A stretch of DNA of 7,397 nt from CAYUNT01 sp964446285. Its GTDB lineage: Bacteria; Sumerlaeota; Sumerlaeia; SLMS01; CAYUNT01. Both the position numbers and the translations under genes were made by a program. The stretch's first letter is position 1. Every line of letters begins with the position of its first letter. The notes under the pieces are model-generated. The model had not been told where the DNA came from, made no database searches, and worked only from the letters and a program-made list of their open reading frames with translations. Location of the stretch: the NCBI GenBank assembly GCA_964446285.1, contig CAYUNT010000211.1, positions 1-7,397 on the forward strand, in the 5' to 3' direction. Below, in pieces: positions 1 to 6,320 of this stretch.

Positions 1-30
1 CTCCCCCGGACGCGGGAGCGGCCGGGGGAG
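1..30. other. GC-rich inverted repeat (hairpin)
   Basis: CTCCCCCGG (1-9) and CCGGGGGAG (22-30) are perfect 9-bp complements around a 12-nt loop. The hairpin lies about 100 bp past the TAA at 128-130 of the minus-strand gene, so it could stop that transcript. It has no T-tract on either side, so it is not a classic intrinsic terminator. It touches the window edge, so its true extent is unknown. Confidence 0.4.
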
Positions 31-57
31 GGGGGAGAGGGATTGGGGGTTATGGGC

Positions 58-101
58 TGTGGACGCACCGTCTTCTACTTGTGGATGCGGCGTCCTCGGC
101 G
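58..101. repeat. Two degenerate 22-bp tandem units
   Basis: Positions 58-79 and 80-101 align without gaps at 15 of 22 bases, sharing TGTGGA, GC and CGTC blocks. GGACGC (61-66) and GCGTCC (90-95) are also inverted complements across the two units. The repeat lies in the intergenic tail behind the minus-strand gene (1-127), where I see no coding signal. It could be a chance similarity in GC-rich sequence. Confidence 0.3.
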
Positions 102-127
102 CGGGTTGGGGGAGTGTTGCGGGTGCG

Positions 128-325
128 TTACACGATGTCGTAATACACCCGATCAAAGAAAACGGCGATGTCGGTCGGGACATAGTCGGCAGAAAGAGGC
201 TGGATGGCCAGGCCGAATTGCCGCGTGCTCGATGCGCCAAACACCGGCTCGAACGTGTCATTGAGTTCAATTGTGAAATTGCCCGCGCCATGACTCACCA
301 CGGCGATGTAGGAACCCGAAGTGCC
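128..325 (-). pseudogene. C-terminal continuation of the minus-strand gene after an in-frame TAG
   Basis: Directly after the TAG at 326-328 the same frame stays open for 65 codons, ending in TAA at 128-130. The residues read like the rest of a beta-sandwich domain (GTSGSYIAVV, GNFTIELNDTFEPVFG, ending DRVYYDIV) with normal composition, and the frame does not shift. The full protein would be 242 residues with one amber at codon 177. The simplest reading is a recent single-base nonsense mutation (for example from CAG, AAG or TAT) or a sequencing error. Stop-codon readthrough is possible but unproven. The amidotransferase gene in this window appears to end naturally in TAG, which argues against general TAG reassignment in this genome. 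Confidence 0.55.
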
Positions 326-856
326 CTAAGTGACGAAGCGCGCATTCGAGATTTGCGCCTTTTCCGCACCCGTCCGCGTGTGCGGCGTCAGCAGGCAGCG
401 CCAGAATCCCACGCGCGACCCCACCGGAATGACCGGCGTGTATTGGATGAGCAGATTCGCCCCGTCCAGGTGCGCTTCCGTTACGCCCGGCTTGGGCGGG
501 CAGGTGAACGCGCTTGGCGGCGTGTTCGTGAGGCTCACCCCGCTCAGCAACCGGTGCATGTTTACAGCCACAAAGAGCTGCTGGCCCGACATGGTATAGG
601 CCGAGCCATCCACCCGGCGGCGCGTCACGTTCGCCGCCGCCTGTTTCCAGGCAAGGCATTGCGCGCCATTCAGCGACGAATACGCGCTTGTCACCGTCTT
701 GACGATGTTGTGGATCGACACCTGCGGCGAGGTCCGCGGATTGTCGGGAATGATCAAGGGCCGAGCCACGCCTGAGCCATTCACTCCGGAATAGACGAGA
801 TCGCGCACCTTGCCATGTATATCGCGAATTGGATCGCGAAAGACTACCCGAGCCAT
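326..856 (-). CDS. Uncharacterised protein, reading frame ended early by an amber codon
   Basis: The frame encodes 176 residues from an ATG at 854-856. The start is supported by a purine-rich GGAAGGA Shine-Dalgarno sequence (864-870) that ends 7 nt before it. I do not recognise a named family. Visible landmarks are a basic, Gly-containing N-terminus (GKVRDLVYSGVNG, residues 15-27), an NPRTSPQ segment (39-45), a Trp in LAWKQAA (68-74) and SGQQLFVAVN (90-99). This order (GKV..VY..NG, NPxTxxQ, W, SGxxLFxxxN) resembles small hypothetical proteins I have seen in environmental bacteria, whose function I do not know. From about residue 113 a Pro-rich junction leads into a beta-rich, fibronectin-like stretch. 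There is no signal peptide or membrane segment. The frame stops at TAG (326-328) in the middle of that C-terminal domain, so the product as written is probably truncated; the continuation is listed separately. No neighbour on this strand helps with function. Confidence 0.6.
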   Translation of the reverse strand: MARVVFRDPIRDIHGKVRDLVYSGVNGSGVARPLIIPDNPRTSPQVSIHNIVKTVTSAYSSLNGAQCLAWKQAAANVTRRRVDGSAYTMSGQQLFVAVNMHRLLSGVSLTNTPPSAFTCPPKPGVTEAHLDGANLLIQYTPVIPVGSRVGFWRCLLTPHTRTGAEKAQISNARFVT

Positions 857-863
857 ATTGCTA

Positions 864-870
864 TCCTTCC
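864..870 (-). promoter_or_regulatory. Ribosome binding site of the minus-strand gene
   Basis: On the minus strand GGAAGGA lies 7 nt before the ATG at 854-856, inside a longer purine run. It fixes the start of the gene that runs towards 128. No convincing -10/-35 pair was seen further upstream on this strand. Confidence 0.55.
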
Positions 871-932
871 TTTCTGGTTGTTCGTTTGTTCTGCCTCATC
901 GGCACGCTTGCGAATGCGAAAGCCCTTCCCTC

Positions 933-951
933 CCTCCGCTCCCGGCGGAGG
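933..951. other. Hairpin in the leader of the minus-strand gene
   Basis: CCTCCG (933-938) and CGGAGG (946-951) form a 6-bp GC stem with a 7-nt loop, about 80 bp upstream of the minus-strand ATG. It could fold in the 5' leader of that transcript. No T-tract or known riboswitch pattern accompanies it. Confidence 0.3.
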
Positions 952-1001
952 CACTCTCGCCGCTTCCGCCCCGCCGCGCTGATATGCCCGCCATTCCGAT
1001 T

Positions 1002-1055
1002 TCGTTTCTTTCGCTCCTTTCGTATCTTTTGCGCTCTTCGTGGTCTTCGTGGATG
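1002..1055. repeat. Six-unit array with 9-bp periodicity (TCGTNNCTT type)
   Basis: Six consecutive 9-mers run through this stretch. Units at 1002, 1011 and 1020 read TCGTTTCTT, TCGCTCCTT and TCGTATCTT. Units at 1038 and 1047 read TCGTGGTCT and TCGTGGATG, with a diverged unit at 1029 between them. On the minus strand the core is ACGAAG or ACGAAA. From memory, intergenic blocks of this CACGAAGA/ACGAAAG type recur in many environmental genomes (Planctomycetes, Verrucomicrobia and others) and have no established function. A minus-strand frame reading Lys/Thr/Ser-rich peptide across it is an artefact of the 9-nt period. Confidence 0.6.
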
Positions 1056-1091
1056 AAAATTCCTGGCTGTGTTCCATCGGCCTGCTCCTCC

Positions 1092-1127
1092 CTCCGCGCC
1101 CCGCGCCCTTCGCGCCTCCGCGGTGAG
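1092..1127. repeat. GC-rich periodic repeat block (CTCCGCG...GCGGTGAG)
   Basis: A run of GCGC/GCGG cores spaced 7-9 bp apart ends in CCGCGGTGAG, followed by GTTTTTCCC. It resembles another intergenic repeat type that I recall from environmental bacteria (CTCTGCG...CTGCGGTGA style), often seen near the ACGAAG type. It sits 36 bp from the 9-bp array, so the two may belong to one composite element spanning about 1002-1135. Confidence 0.45.
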
Positions 1128-1216
1128 TTTTTCCCACTCTCACCCGCCGGAAGAACGCCAGCGCAGCGACTAAGGCCTATAGAAAGGGAAATCCTCAAAT
1201 AGCCAAGTCACCCAAA

Positions 1217-1228
1217 GACACTCGTGTC
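1217..1228. other. Short dyad GACAC-TC-GTGTC
   Basis: Two perfect 5-bp arms around a 2-bp centre form a 12-bp dyad in the spacer upstream of the large plus-strand gene, about 90 bp before the promoter candidate. It could be a protein-binding site, but nothing else supports that and such dyads occur by chance. Confidence 0.15.
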
Positions 1229-1317
1229 CTCTTCTGTCCCAAAATCGACACCGCGAAGAGTTTTTCCTGCTGCTTGTGATCTTCAATTGAGCAAGGCAAT
1301 CATCCCTGCCTGCTCGG

Positions 1318-1344
1318 TTGACGTCCTGCTCCGTGGAGTATAGA
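1318..1344 (+). promoter_or_regulatory. Candidate sigma-70-like promoter for the large secreted enzyme
   Basis: TTGACG (1318-1323) matches a -35 box at 5 of 6 bases, and TATAGA (1339-1344) matches a -10 box at 5 of 6. The spacer is only 15 bp, shorter than the preferred 16-18, which lowers confidence. Transcription from here would give a leader of roughly 160 nt before GTG 1514, including the 23-codon frame at 1364-1435. Confidence 0.25.
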
Positions 1345-1363
1345 AGTCCGGATTGGAGGGAGG

Positions 1364-1435
1364 ATGAATGTGATGCCCTGGAATCGGATTTCTCAGAACG
1401 TGTCTAATAGAGCGAAGGGTTCGATGGCATTATGA
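1364..1435 (+). other. Possible 23-codon leader peptide or chance frame
   Basis: An ATG at 1364 directly follows GGAGGGAGG (1355-1363), the strongest Shine-Dalgarno-like run in the window. A second in-frame ATG at 1373 has a better distance to it. The frame reads MNVMPWNRISQNVSNRAKGS with three more residues (MAL) and ends in TGA at 1433-1435. It lies between the candidate promoter and the large gene. There is no regulatory residue run (such as repeated Trp, His or Leu) pointing to attenuation. It may be a chance frame. Confidence 0.15.
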
Positions 1436-1501
1436 AAATTCACGATCAGGCAAGGAGAACGAGTATCGTAAAGCGCCAACTCAGGCGTATTGTTATTGAA
1501 T

Positions 1502-1506
1502 AGAGG
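1502..1506 (+). promoter_or_regulatory. Ribosome binding site deciding the GTG start at 1514
   Basis: AGAGG lies 7 nt before GTG 1514. The alternative in-frame starts lack such support: TTG 1490 has no purine run at the right distance, and ATG 1589 falls inside the hydrophobic part of the signal peptide. A separate AAGGAG near 1453 has no ATG, GTG or TTG in range and seems orphaned. Confidence 0.5.
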
Positions 1507-1513
1507 CGGCATT

Positions 1514-4500
1514 GTGCGATTCCACTTTTTCCCTCTATCGTTGAGAGCGATTGCGCCGAGGTTTTTCCGAAAGATTCCGCTGGCATTCATGATTTTTGCG
1601 GCTGCCCATCTGGCGCAACAAGCCAATTGCGCTCATGTGGACCCAGCCCAATTGAACCTTGGGCGGAGGGTGGTTGTAGTTGACCCAGCGGCGTGGGAGA
1701 GATGGGGGCAGGGTCTGCAGAATCCATCGAGCGGCGCAACCGTGGCGGCGAAAGAGCGCGCGGCGCTTTTTGCCGTTCCGGAGCCGGATTCGCAAATGGT
1801 CTGGCAGCAATCGCTCCGCCCGGTCTGGCTCGATTTTCATCATTCCATGACGCTGACCTATCGCTCGCATGTCCCTTCGGCGGGCGACATCATAATTGAT
1901 AATGCTGCAGCGGCTTTTAGCGGGAACTGGAGCACGGGAACGTCCGCGCCCAACAAATACGGCGCGGATTATCGTTATGCCGCCTCGGGAAGCGGGGCGG
2001 CGGCCACCTACAATGCCAATGTTCCCACGGCGGGAACTTACGCGGTTTATGTGTGGTATCCGCATGGAGCCAATCGCGCGGATAATGCGCCATGCACCGT
2101 GATTTTCAGCGGCGGCTCGCACACGTATGCTGTGAATCAGCAGGAAAACGGCGGGCAATGGGTGCGGCTTGGCGCGCATTCTTTCGAGGCGGGCGGCGGA
2201 CAGATTGTAATTGGAACGGCGGGCGCAAATCCGTCTGTGGTCATGGCGGATGCCGTGCGGTTTATTCTCCAGAACAAGGCCGCATCCTCCCATTCATCTT
2301 CCGCGTTCAGCGCGCGCAAAGCCGCCGCGCAATCCGTGGATTTTCCGCTGGTGCGCCTTAAGGCCGGAACGGATTCATGGTTCACTGCGCTGAATTACTC
2401 GGGGATCGAAGCCGATGGGCAGACGCATACGAAAACAATCGATCTGCGCTTGCTGACGCAGTCCGCCCAGATATGCGGGATTCAGATTCGGCTCGATTCC
2501 GACAGCACCACAGGCACGACTTTCCTTTTAGAGAATTGCGAATTCACGGATCAGCCGCCGGGGCATCGCTATCCGCCCGTTGTGGAGCGCCCCCCCGCCC
2601 AGGCTGGATTCGTGCTGGACGCATCGAGCACGGCGGGCTGGATGGCGCGCACGGACTGGATTGGAGTCAATCCGCCGCAGGAGTATTCCGTGCGAGCGGC
2701 GGGCGGCTCGCTGATCTTCGCCGTGGCGGACGCGAGCAAGGCAATGAAATGGAGCAAAACCCTTTCCGTGGCGCAGGATGTCAGCGCGTATCCGTATGTG
2801 GTCATGCGCTATCGCTGCGGCAATTTGCGCGCCAGCGCGTCGGATTATGCGCTTTATCTGAGCGGCACGGACTCGGCGGGGACGGCGGCGGAGGCGCGTC
2901 CGTTTTACCAGGCGAGCCTGATCGCGGACGGGACGTGGCGATGGGCCGTCGCGCAGGCGCCCGGGATTTCCAAGGTGAAATTGGTCGCGGTCCAGACCGC
3001 CGCGAATGCCGCGGGCAACGCGTATCTGGAAATTAGCACGCTGCAATTTATGGACAGCGATCCGCGCACCAATCTCAGCTATTTCACATCGCTGGATGCG
3101 GGCTGGGACGGCCTGACCAGCGGAACGGCTGGCTTTGAATTCCTCGATCTCACAACGCTTTTCAACGCAGATGCCGATCAACTGCTTCCGAGAATGTCAC
3201 TGAATCTGCCCTGGTTTGGCAGCGAACAGTTGACGGCCGCCGGGCGCGTTCCGTTCCGAATCCGCCTCGAAAATCCCAATCTCGTCGCCACAGAATTGCC
3301 CACTCTTTCCAATCTCATCGTTCCCGTGAGGCAGCCGGCCTGCGAGGTGTATTTGCTGTTGGGAACTTATTTTCCCGCGGCGGAGGACTCCTCCTCGAAT
3401 CAGATTCTCGCAGCGGTGGACGAGACGGAACGGTTCTCGGTCAATGTGGCATACGCCGATGGAACCAGAGAAGATTACCTTCCCGCGGACATTTCCTCTG
3501 GCCTGCATCGAATAGAAAACATGACGTTCTCCGCCTTGGCGTTTCCGGCGGACCCGGGCCGCGCAATCGAGACAATCACCTTGCGAGACCGCAGCGACGG
3601 CGGACTCTTTGCCCTGGCCGCTGTGTCATTGAACACCTCGGGAAAACGCATGTATGAAAAGGCTTTTGCCATTCCGCCTCCGGACGTTGTGGCGTCGATT
3701 CCCGATCCGCCCGGCCGCGCCGCGCGCATCGAATTCTCCACTCCCACTCTCATTCTGGAAAACGCATATTCCATCATGCGCATGAATTGCTCCGCCGGAT
3801 TGGCGCTGCGCGAATGGACTTCGCATTTTACAGGGCATTCACTCCTTGGATCCGAGGCCGATGGGCGCATATTCTCGGGAAAAATCGGCGCCGCCGCATT
3901 CACCTCGCGGGATTTTGAGGTGAAAAGCGTCGATGTTCGCACAAGCGGCACGGACATCATTGCATCCATTGGGCTGTCGCTTCGCGGGTTTAATGCAACG
4001 CTCGATGGCACGCTTCTGGCATGGACCAAATCGCAAAAAGCAAAGAATCAACAGAATATAGAGGCTGCTCAGGATGCGAATGATTTTCATTTCTCGCTCG
4101 AACTGAAAAATGAAGGAGCGCAATCGCTGCCCCTGGAAATCACTTTCCCCGACCTCCCGCAACTGACCCTCGGCCCCGATCCCGCGAATCTCCATTACGC
4201 TTTTCCGCGCCAGACCTTTCTACTGGGAAGCGCCGCTGTGGCAGTGGAAGAATCTTATTCCGGCGATTTTCCTGTGCAATTCATGGATGTTTACGATCCA
4301 TCGCAGGGATGGGGGCTGTGCCTTCTCGTCAAGGACCTGAACCTAATATCCAAATACTTCCGTCTTGCGAAAAACGCAGATTCCGCCTCACTATCCGTCC
4401 GCTATCCGACGTTGGCAAGCAGGGGCCTCCCCGCGGGTGCCACGATGGAACTGGCGCCATTCGCGCTGCATCCCCACGTGGGCGATTGGCACGAGGGGCT

Positions 4501-6145
4501 GGCCGCCTACCGCCGCTGGAGCCAAATATGGTATGCCCCGCGCTCGCCCCGCCAGAAGTGGTTTCAGGAAATTTACACATGCCGCCGGGATTATCCGACA
4601 GGCGGAAGCGGCTATCTTTTCGACCGAACCGCGAACACTTACACCTTCGATTTGGAAATCCAAAACGCAGCACGCAATTTCGGCGCGCCACCCGACCTTA
4701 TCGACATCTCCAGCTGGGGTTGGTCGCCCACCACCGGGCGCGTGGGCGATTACCGCCGCTACGATCTGGGCGGCCTCGATAATTTCCGCTCCGGGATTGC
4801 CTATTCGCAGCAGCGTGACATTCCGGTTGGCCTTTACATCGAAGGCTATGGCCTCGATGACCGTTCGACCATCTGGTCGCAAGGCGGGTCGGATTGGGTC
4901 ATCATCAAATCCACCGGCGCACCTTATGGAACGGATCCTCATGTCTGGATGATGTGTTCTCATGTGGCCGCTTGGCAAAATTATATGCGCGAACTGTATA
5001 ATGGCGTCGCGGCGGAAACGGGCGCGGACGCCATGTATATCGACGTCTATGGCATGGCCTGGGATTCCTTCGCCTGCCACAGCGGCACGCACGGCCACGC
5101 CATCGGCGAAAAGCCCCTGCGCGGCGAAATGCAGATGACACGCGCCATACGCGAGGGCCTCAACGCCGTCCGCCCGGGAATTCCCATCTACACGGAATAC
5201 ACGCCAGTCGATGTCACGAGCCAGTATCAGGACGGATCGTTTTCTTACACGATTTGGTATGGCGACAACCAGGTCTGCCCGACGGAAACTAATCTCTATC
5301 GTTTTTGCTTTCCGGATTTCAAACAGATCGAGATCGTCAATGGCCTTTTCGACGCGAAAAACTGGACCGAGGAAGGGCTGAAAAAAGCCTTTATGAATGG
5401 CGAGGGCCTGTGGATTAAGGGAGAATTGGGGTCGTGGTATGACGCAAACACCCTCGCGTTCTACAATAAATCCCACGAAATTTTCCGCGATCATCGCGAC
5501 GCGTTCACTTGCGCCGATCCTGAGCCTTTCTTGCCCGTGAGCGTGGGCAATGTGTTTGCGCACAGGTTCGCCGCGGGCGAAAAGCAAATCATCAATTTGT
5601 ATAACGCGAACTGGAGCGGCGTCTCGGGCGAACTCCTTCGCATCGGCGCGGTTTCCGACGCCCACGTGGTGGATTTGTGGGGCGAGAGGATGCTCGAAAT
5701 AGTCCCCGCCGCACCTGCCGCCGCTGGCGCCCTTGCCGCCCCTGCTGCCGCCGCCAACCCCGCCTCCGCCACCCACGCCGTGCAGGATTACGCAATTCGG
5801 GCGCGCCTGTTCCCGCGCGACATCGGATGCGTCGGCATTTTCAAGCGCCGCATGGACGTTCGGCGCGACGGCGACATGTTGACCATCTCACTTTTGGGCG
5901 CGGCCGCGATTCCTGACGCATCGGCATCGATCGAACTCGTTGGCGTGAACGGGCAGCAGCGCCGCGTGCAAACCATCCCCATCACAAAGGCGGAAGTATC
6001 CGCCTCAATCTCCGCCTATTTCACGCCGCTTCCGGACACACTGCTCATCAAATACAAACAGAACGGGATTGTCCTCGACGAATACATCCTCGCCAGCCTT
6101 GCCGCCCCCCAGCCTCCGCCTTCCGTCCTCTGGGCGCTGTATTGA
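1514..6145 (+). CDS. Secreted multidomain glycoside-hydrolase-like protein (golvesin-type domain plus DUF6259-like TIM barrel)
   Basis: From GTG 1514 the gene encodes 1543 residues and ends in TGA; the same frame extends upstream to a TTG at 1490. The first 40 or so residues form a long signal peptide: an Arg/Lys-rich start, then the hydrophobic IPLAFMIFAAAHLA. There is no lipobox, so the protein is probably exported rather than lipid-anchored. Residues about 126-251 match the golvesin/Xly carbohydrate-binding-like domain (IIIDN, NWSTGTSAP, YGADYRYA, GTYAVYVWYPHGANRADNAP, QQENGGQWVRLG, VMADAVRFI). Residues about 365-515 look like a galactose-binding-type beta sandwich. Residues about 735-1000 look like a supersandwich domain leading into GDWHEGLAAYRRWSQIWY. 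Residues about 1012-1325 look like a TIM barrel, with strands LIDISSWGW, VGLYIEGYG and AMYIDVYG. Asp1177 (5042-5044) is a candidate nucleophile and Glu1228 (5195-5197) or Glu1110 a candidate acid/base. A C-terminal beta sandwich (about 1340-1450) is interrupted by an Ala/Pro-rich run, then a last Ig-like module follows. The likely role is cleavage of an extracellular glycan. The substrate is unknown, and the DUF6259-like assignment is from memory of the fold pattern. Confidence 0.8.
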   Translation: MRFHFFPLSLRAIAPRFFRKIPLAFMIFAAAHLAQQANCAHVDPAQLNLGRRVVVVDPAAWERWGQGLQNPSSGATVAAKERAALFAVPEPDSQMVWQQSLRPVWLDFHHSMTLTYRSHVPSAGDIIIDNAAAAFSGNWSTGTSAPNKYGADYRYAASGSGAAATYNANVPTAGTYAVYVWYPHGANRADNAPCTVIFSGGSHTYAVNQQENGGQWVRLGAHSFEAGGGQIVIGTAGANPSVVMADAVRFILQNKAASSHSSSAFSARKAAAQSVDFPLVRLKAGTDSWFTALNYSGIEADGQTHTKTIDLRLLTQSAQICGIQIRLDSDSTTGTTFLLENCEFTDQPPGHRYPPVVERPPAQAGFVLDASSTAGWMARTDWIGVNPPQEYSVRAAGGSLIFAVADASKAMKWSKTLSVAQDVSAYPYVVMRYRCGNLRASASDYALYLSGTDSAGTAAEARPFYQASLIADGTWRWAVAQAPGISKVKLVAVQTAANAAGNAYLEISTLQFMDSDPRTNLSYFTSLDAGWDGLTSGTAGFEFLDLTTLFNADADQLLPRMSLNLPWFGSEQLTAAGRVPFRIRLENPNLVATELPTLSNLIVPVRQPACEVYLLLGTYFPAAEDSSSNQILAAVDETERFSVNVAYADGTREDYLPADISSGLHRIENMTFSALAFPADPGRAIETITLRDRSDGGLFALAAVSLNTSGKRMYEKAFAIPPPDVVASIPDPPGRAARIEFSTPTLILENAYSIMRMNCSAGLALREWTSHFTGHSLLGSEADGRIFSGKIGAAAFTSRDFEVKSVDVRTSGTDIIASIGLSLRGFNATLDGTLLAWTKSQKAKNQQNIEAAQDANDFHFSLELKNEGAQSLPLEITFPDLPQLTLGPDPANLHYAFPRQTFLLGSAAVAVEESYSGDFPVQFMDVYDPSQGWGLCLLVKDLNLISKYFRLAKNADSASLSVRYPTLASRGLPAGATMELAPFALHPHVGDWHEGLAAYRRWSQIWYAPRSPRQKWFQEIYTCRRDYPTGGSGYLFDRTANTYTFDLEIQNAARNFGAPPDLIDISSWGWSPTTGRVGDYRRYDLGGLDNFRSGIAYSQQRDIPVGLYIEGYGLDDRSTIWSQGGSDWVIIKSTGAPYGTDPHVWMMCSHVAAWQNYMRELYNGVAAETGADAMYIDVYGMAWDSFACHSGTHGHAIGEKPLRGEMQMTRAIREGLNAVRPGIPIYTEYTPVDVTSQYQDGSFSYTIWYGDNQVCPTETNLYRFCFPDFKQIEIVNGLFDAKNWTEEGLKKAFMNGEGLWIKGELGSWYDANTLAFYNKSHEIFRDHRDAFTCADPEPFLPVSVGNVFAHRFAAGEKQIINLYNANWSGVSGELLRIGAVSDAHVVDLWGERMLEIVPAAPAAAGALAAPAAAANPASATHAVQDYAIRARLFPRDIGCVGIFKRRMDVRRDGDMLTISLLGAAAIPDASASIELVGVNGQQRRVQTIPITKAEVSASISAYFTPLPDTLLIKYKQNGIVLDEYILASLAAPQPPPSVLWALY
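1889..2266 (+). other. Golvesin/Xly carbohydrate-binding-like domain within the secreted enzyme
   Basis: This domain covers residues about 126-251. It carries the hallmarks of the family: an opening IIIDN-type strand, W-S-x-G-T-S, a Y-G-x-D-Y-R-Y block, an aromatic core at TYAVYVWYP, N-R-x-x-N-A-P and Q-Q-x-N-G-G-Q-W, and a closing V-x-A-D-A-V-R-F strand. In many proteins I know of this module sits at the C-terminal end; here it comes first after the signal peptide. It probably binds a polysaccharide or the cell surface. Confidence 0.75.
5702..5770 (+). repeat. GCC-rich low-complexity tract encoding an Ala/Pro run
   Basis: About 23 residues (PAAPAAAGALAAPAAA and a few more) are encoded mostly by GCC and CCC-type codons. 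The tract falls between a strand ending DLWGERMLEIV and a strand DYAIRARLFPRDIGCVGIFK, which look like parts of one beta sandwich, so it is probably an inserted flexible loop. Repeated GCC codons make this a likely site of replication slippage and length variation between strains. Confidence 0.5.
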
Positions 6146-6320
6146 GCGGACGCTTCCGGGCCGAAATCTGGCAGGTATTCAGATGAAATAAGGAACCAAG
6201 GGCGCGTTGCAAGCGGAGGCACAAAGGGGATTGTATTGTCAGCCGTTGGTGTGATTTCCAGATGCCGTTATGCACGGGAGCAAGCGGGCGGCTTGTCCAT
6301 AATGCAAAAGGGGTAATTCC
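6146..6320. other. Spacer between the secreted enzyme and the amidotransferase gene
   Basis: These 175 bp contain no supported gene. Two weak hairpins are visible: ATCTG (6166-6170) with CAGAT (6180-6184), and CAAGC (6281-6285) with GCTTG (6291-6295). The latter is flanked by TTATG and CATAA, which extend the symmetry. No T-tract follows the first, so no clear terminator for the upstream gene is seen. No convincing promoter pair was found. Co-transcription cannot be excluded. Confidence 0.35.
6306..6313 (+). promoter_or_regulatory. Ribosome binding site of the amidotransferase gene
   Basis: AAAAGGGG ends 7 nt before ATG 6321. The start is also fixed by protein chemistry, because it places the required cysteine at position 2. 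Confidence 0.5.

Noticed and set aside
59..775. 238-codon plus-strand frame opposite the broken minus-strand gene
   Set aside because: Its product is very rich in Arg, His and Ala with no recognisable motif, while the minus-strand frame has a good ribosome binding site and protein-like composition.
844..1143. Minus-strand frame giving a Lys/Thr/Ser-rich repetitive peptide
   Set aside because: The repetition comes from translating the 9-bp-period DNA array. There is no supporting ribosome binding site or conserved domain.
1490..1513. TTG at 1490 as the start of the secreted enzyme
   Set aside because: There is no Shine-Dalgarno sequence at a suitable distance, whereas GTG 1514 has AGAGG 7 nt upstream and leaves a plausible signal peptide. 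It cannot be fully excluded.
1393..1626. 77-codon minus-strand frame overlapping the start of the secreted enzyme
   Set aside because: Its C-terminal part reads fairly protein-like (ending LIVNFHNAIEPFALLDTF), but it overlaps the signal peptide region of a strong gene, lacks a good start context and matches nothing I know.
4391..5776. 461-codon open frame on the minus strand opposite the large secreted enzyme
   Set aside because: It lies wholly within a gene with clear domains and shows Arg/Ala/Gly-rich, domain-free content. It is the usual antisense shadow of GC-rich coding sequence.
6236..6264. TTGTCA (6236-6241) as a -35 box for the amidotransferase gene
   Set aside because: At 17-bp spacing the -10 position reads CAGATG, which is a poor match. 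CATAAT at 6298-6303 is too close to the ribosome binding site to serve as its -10 partner.
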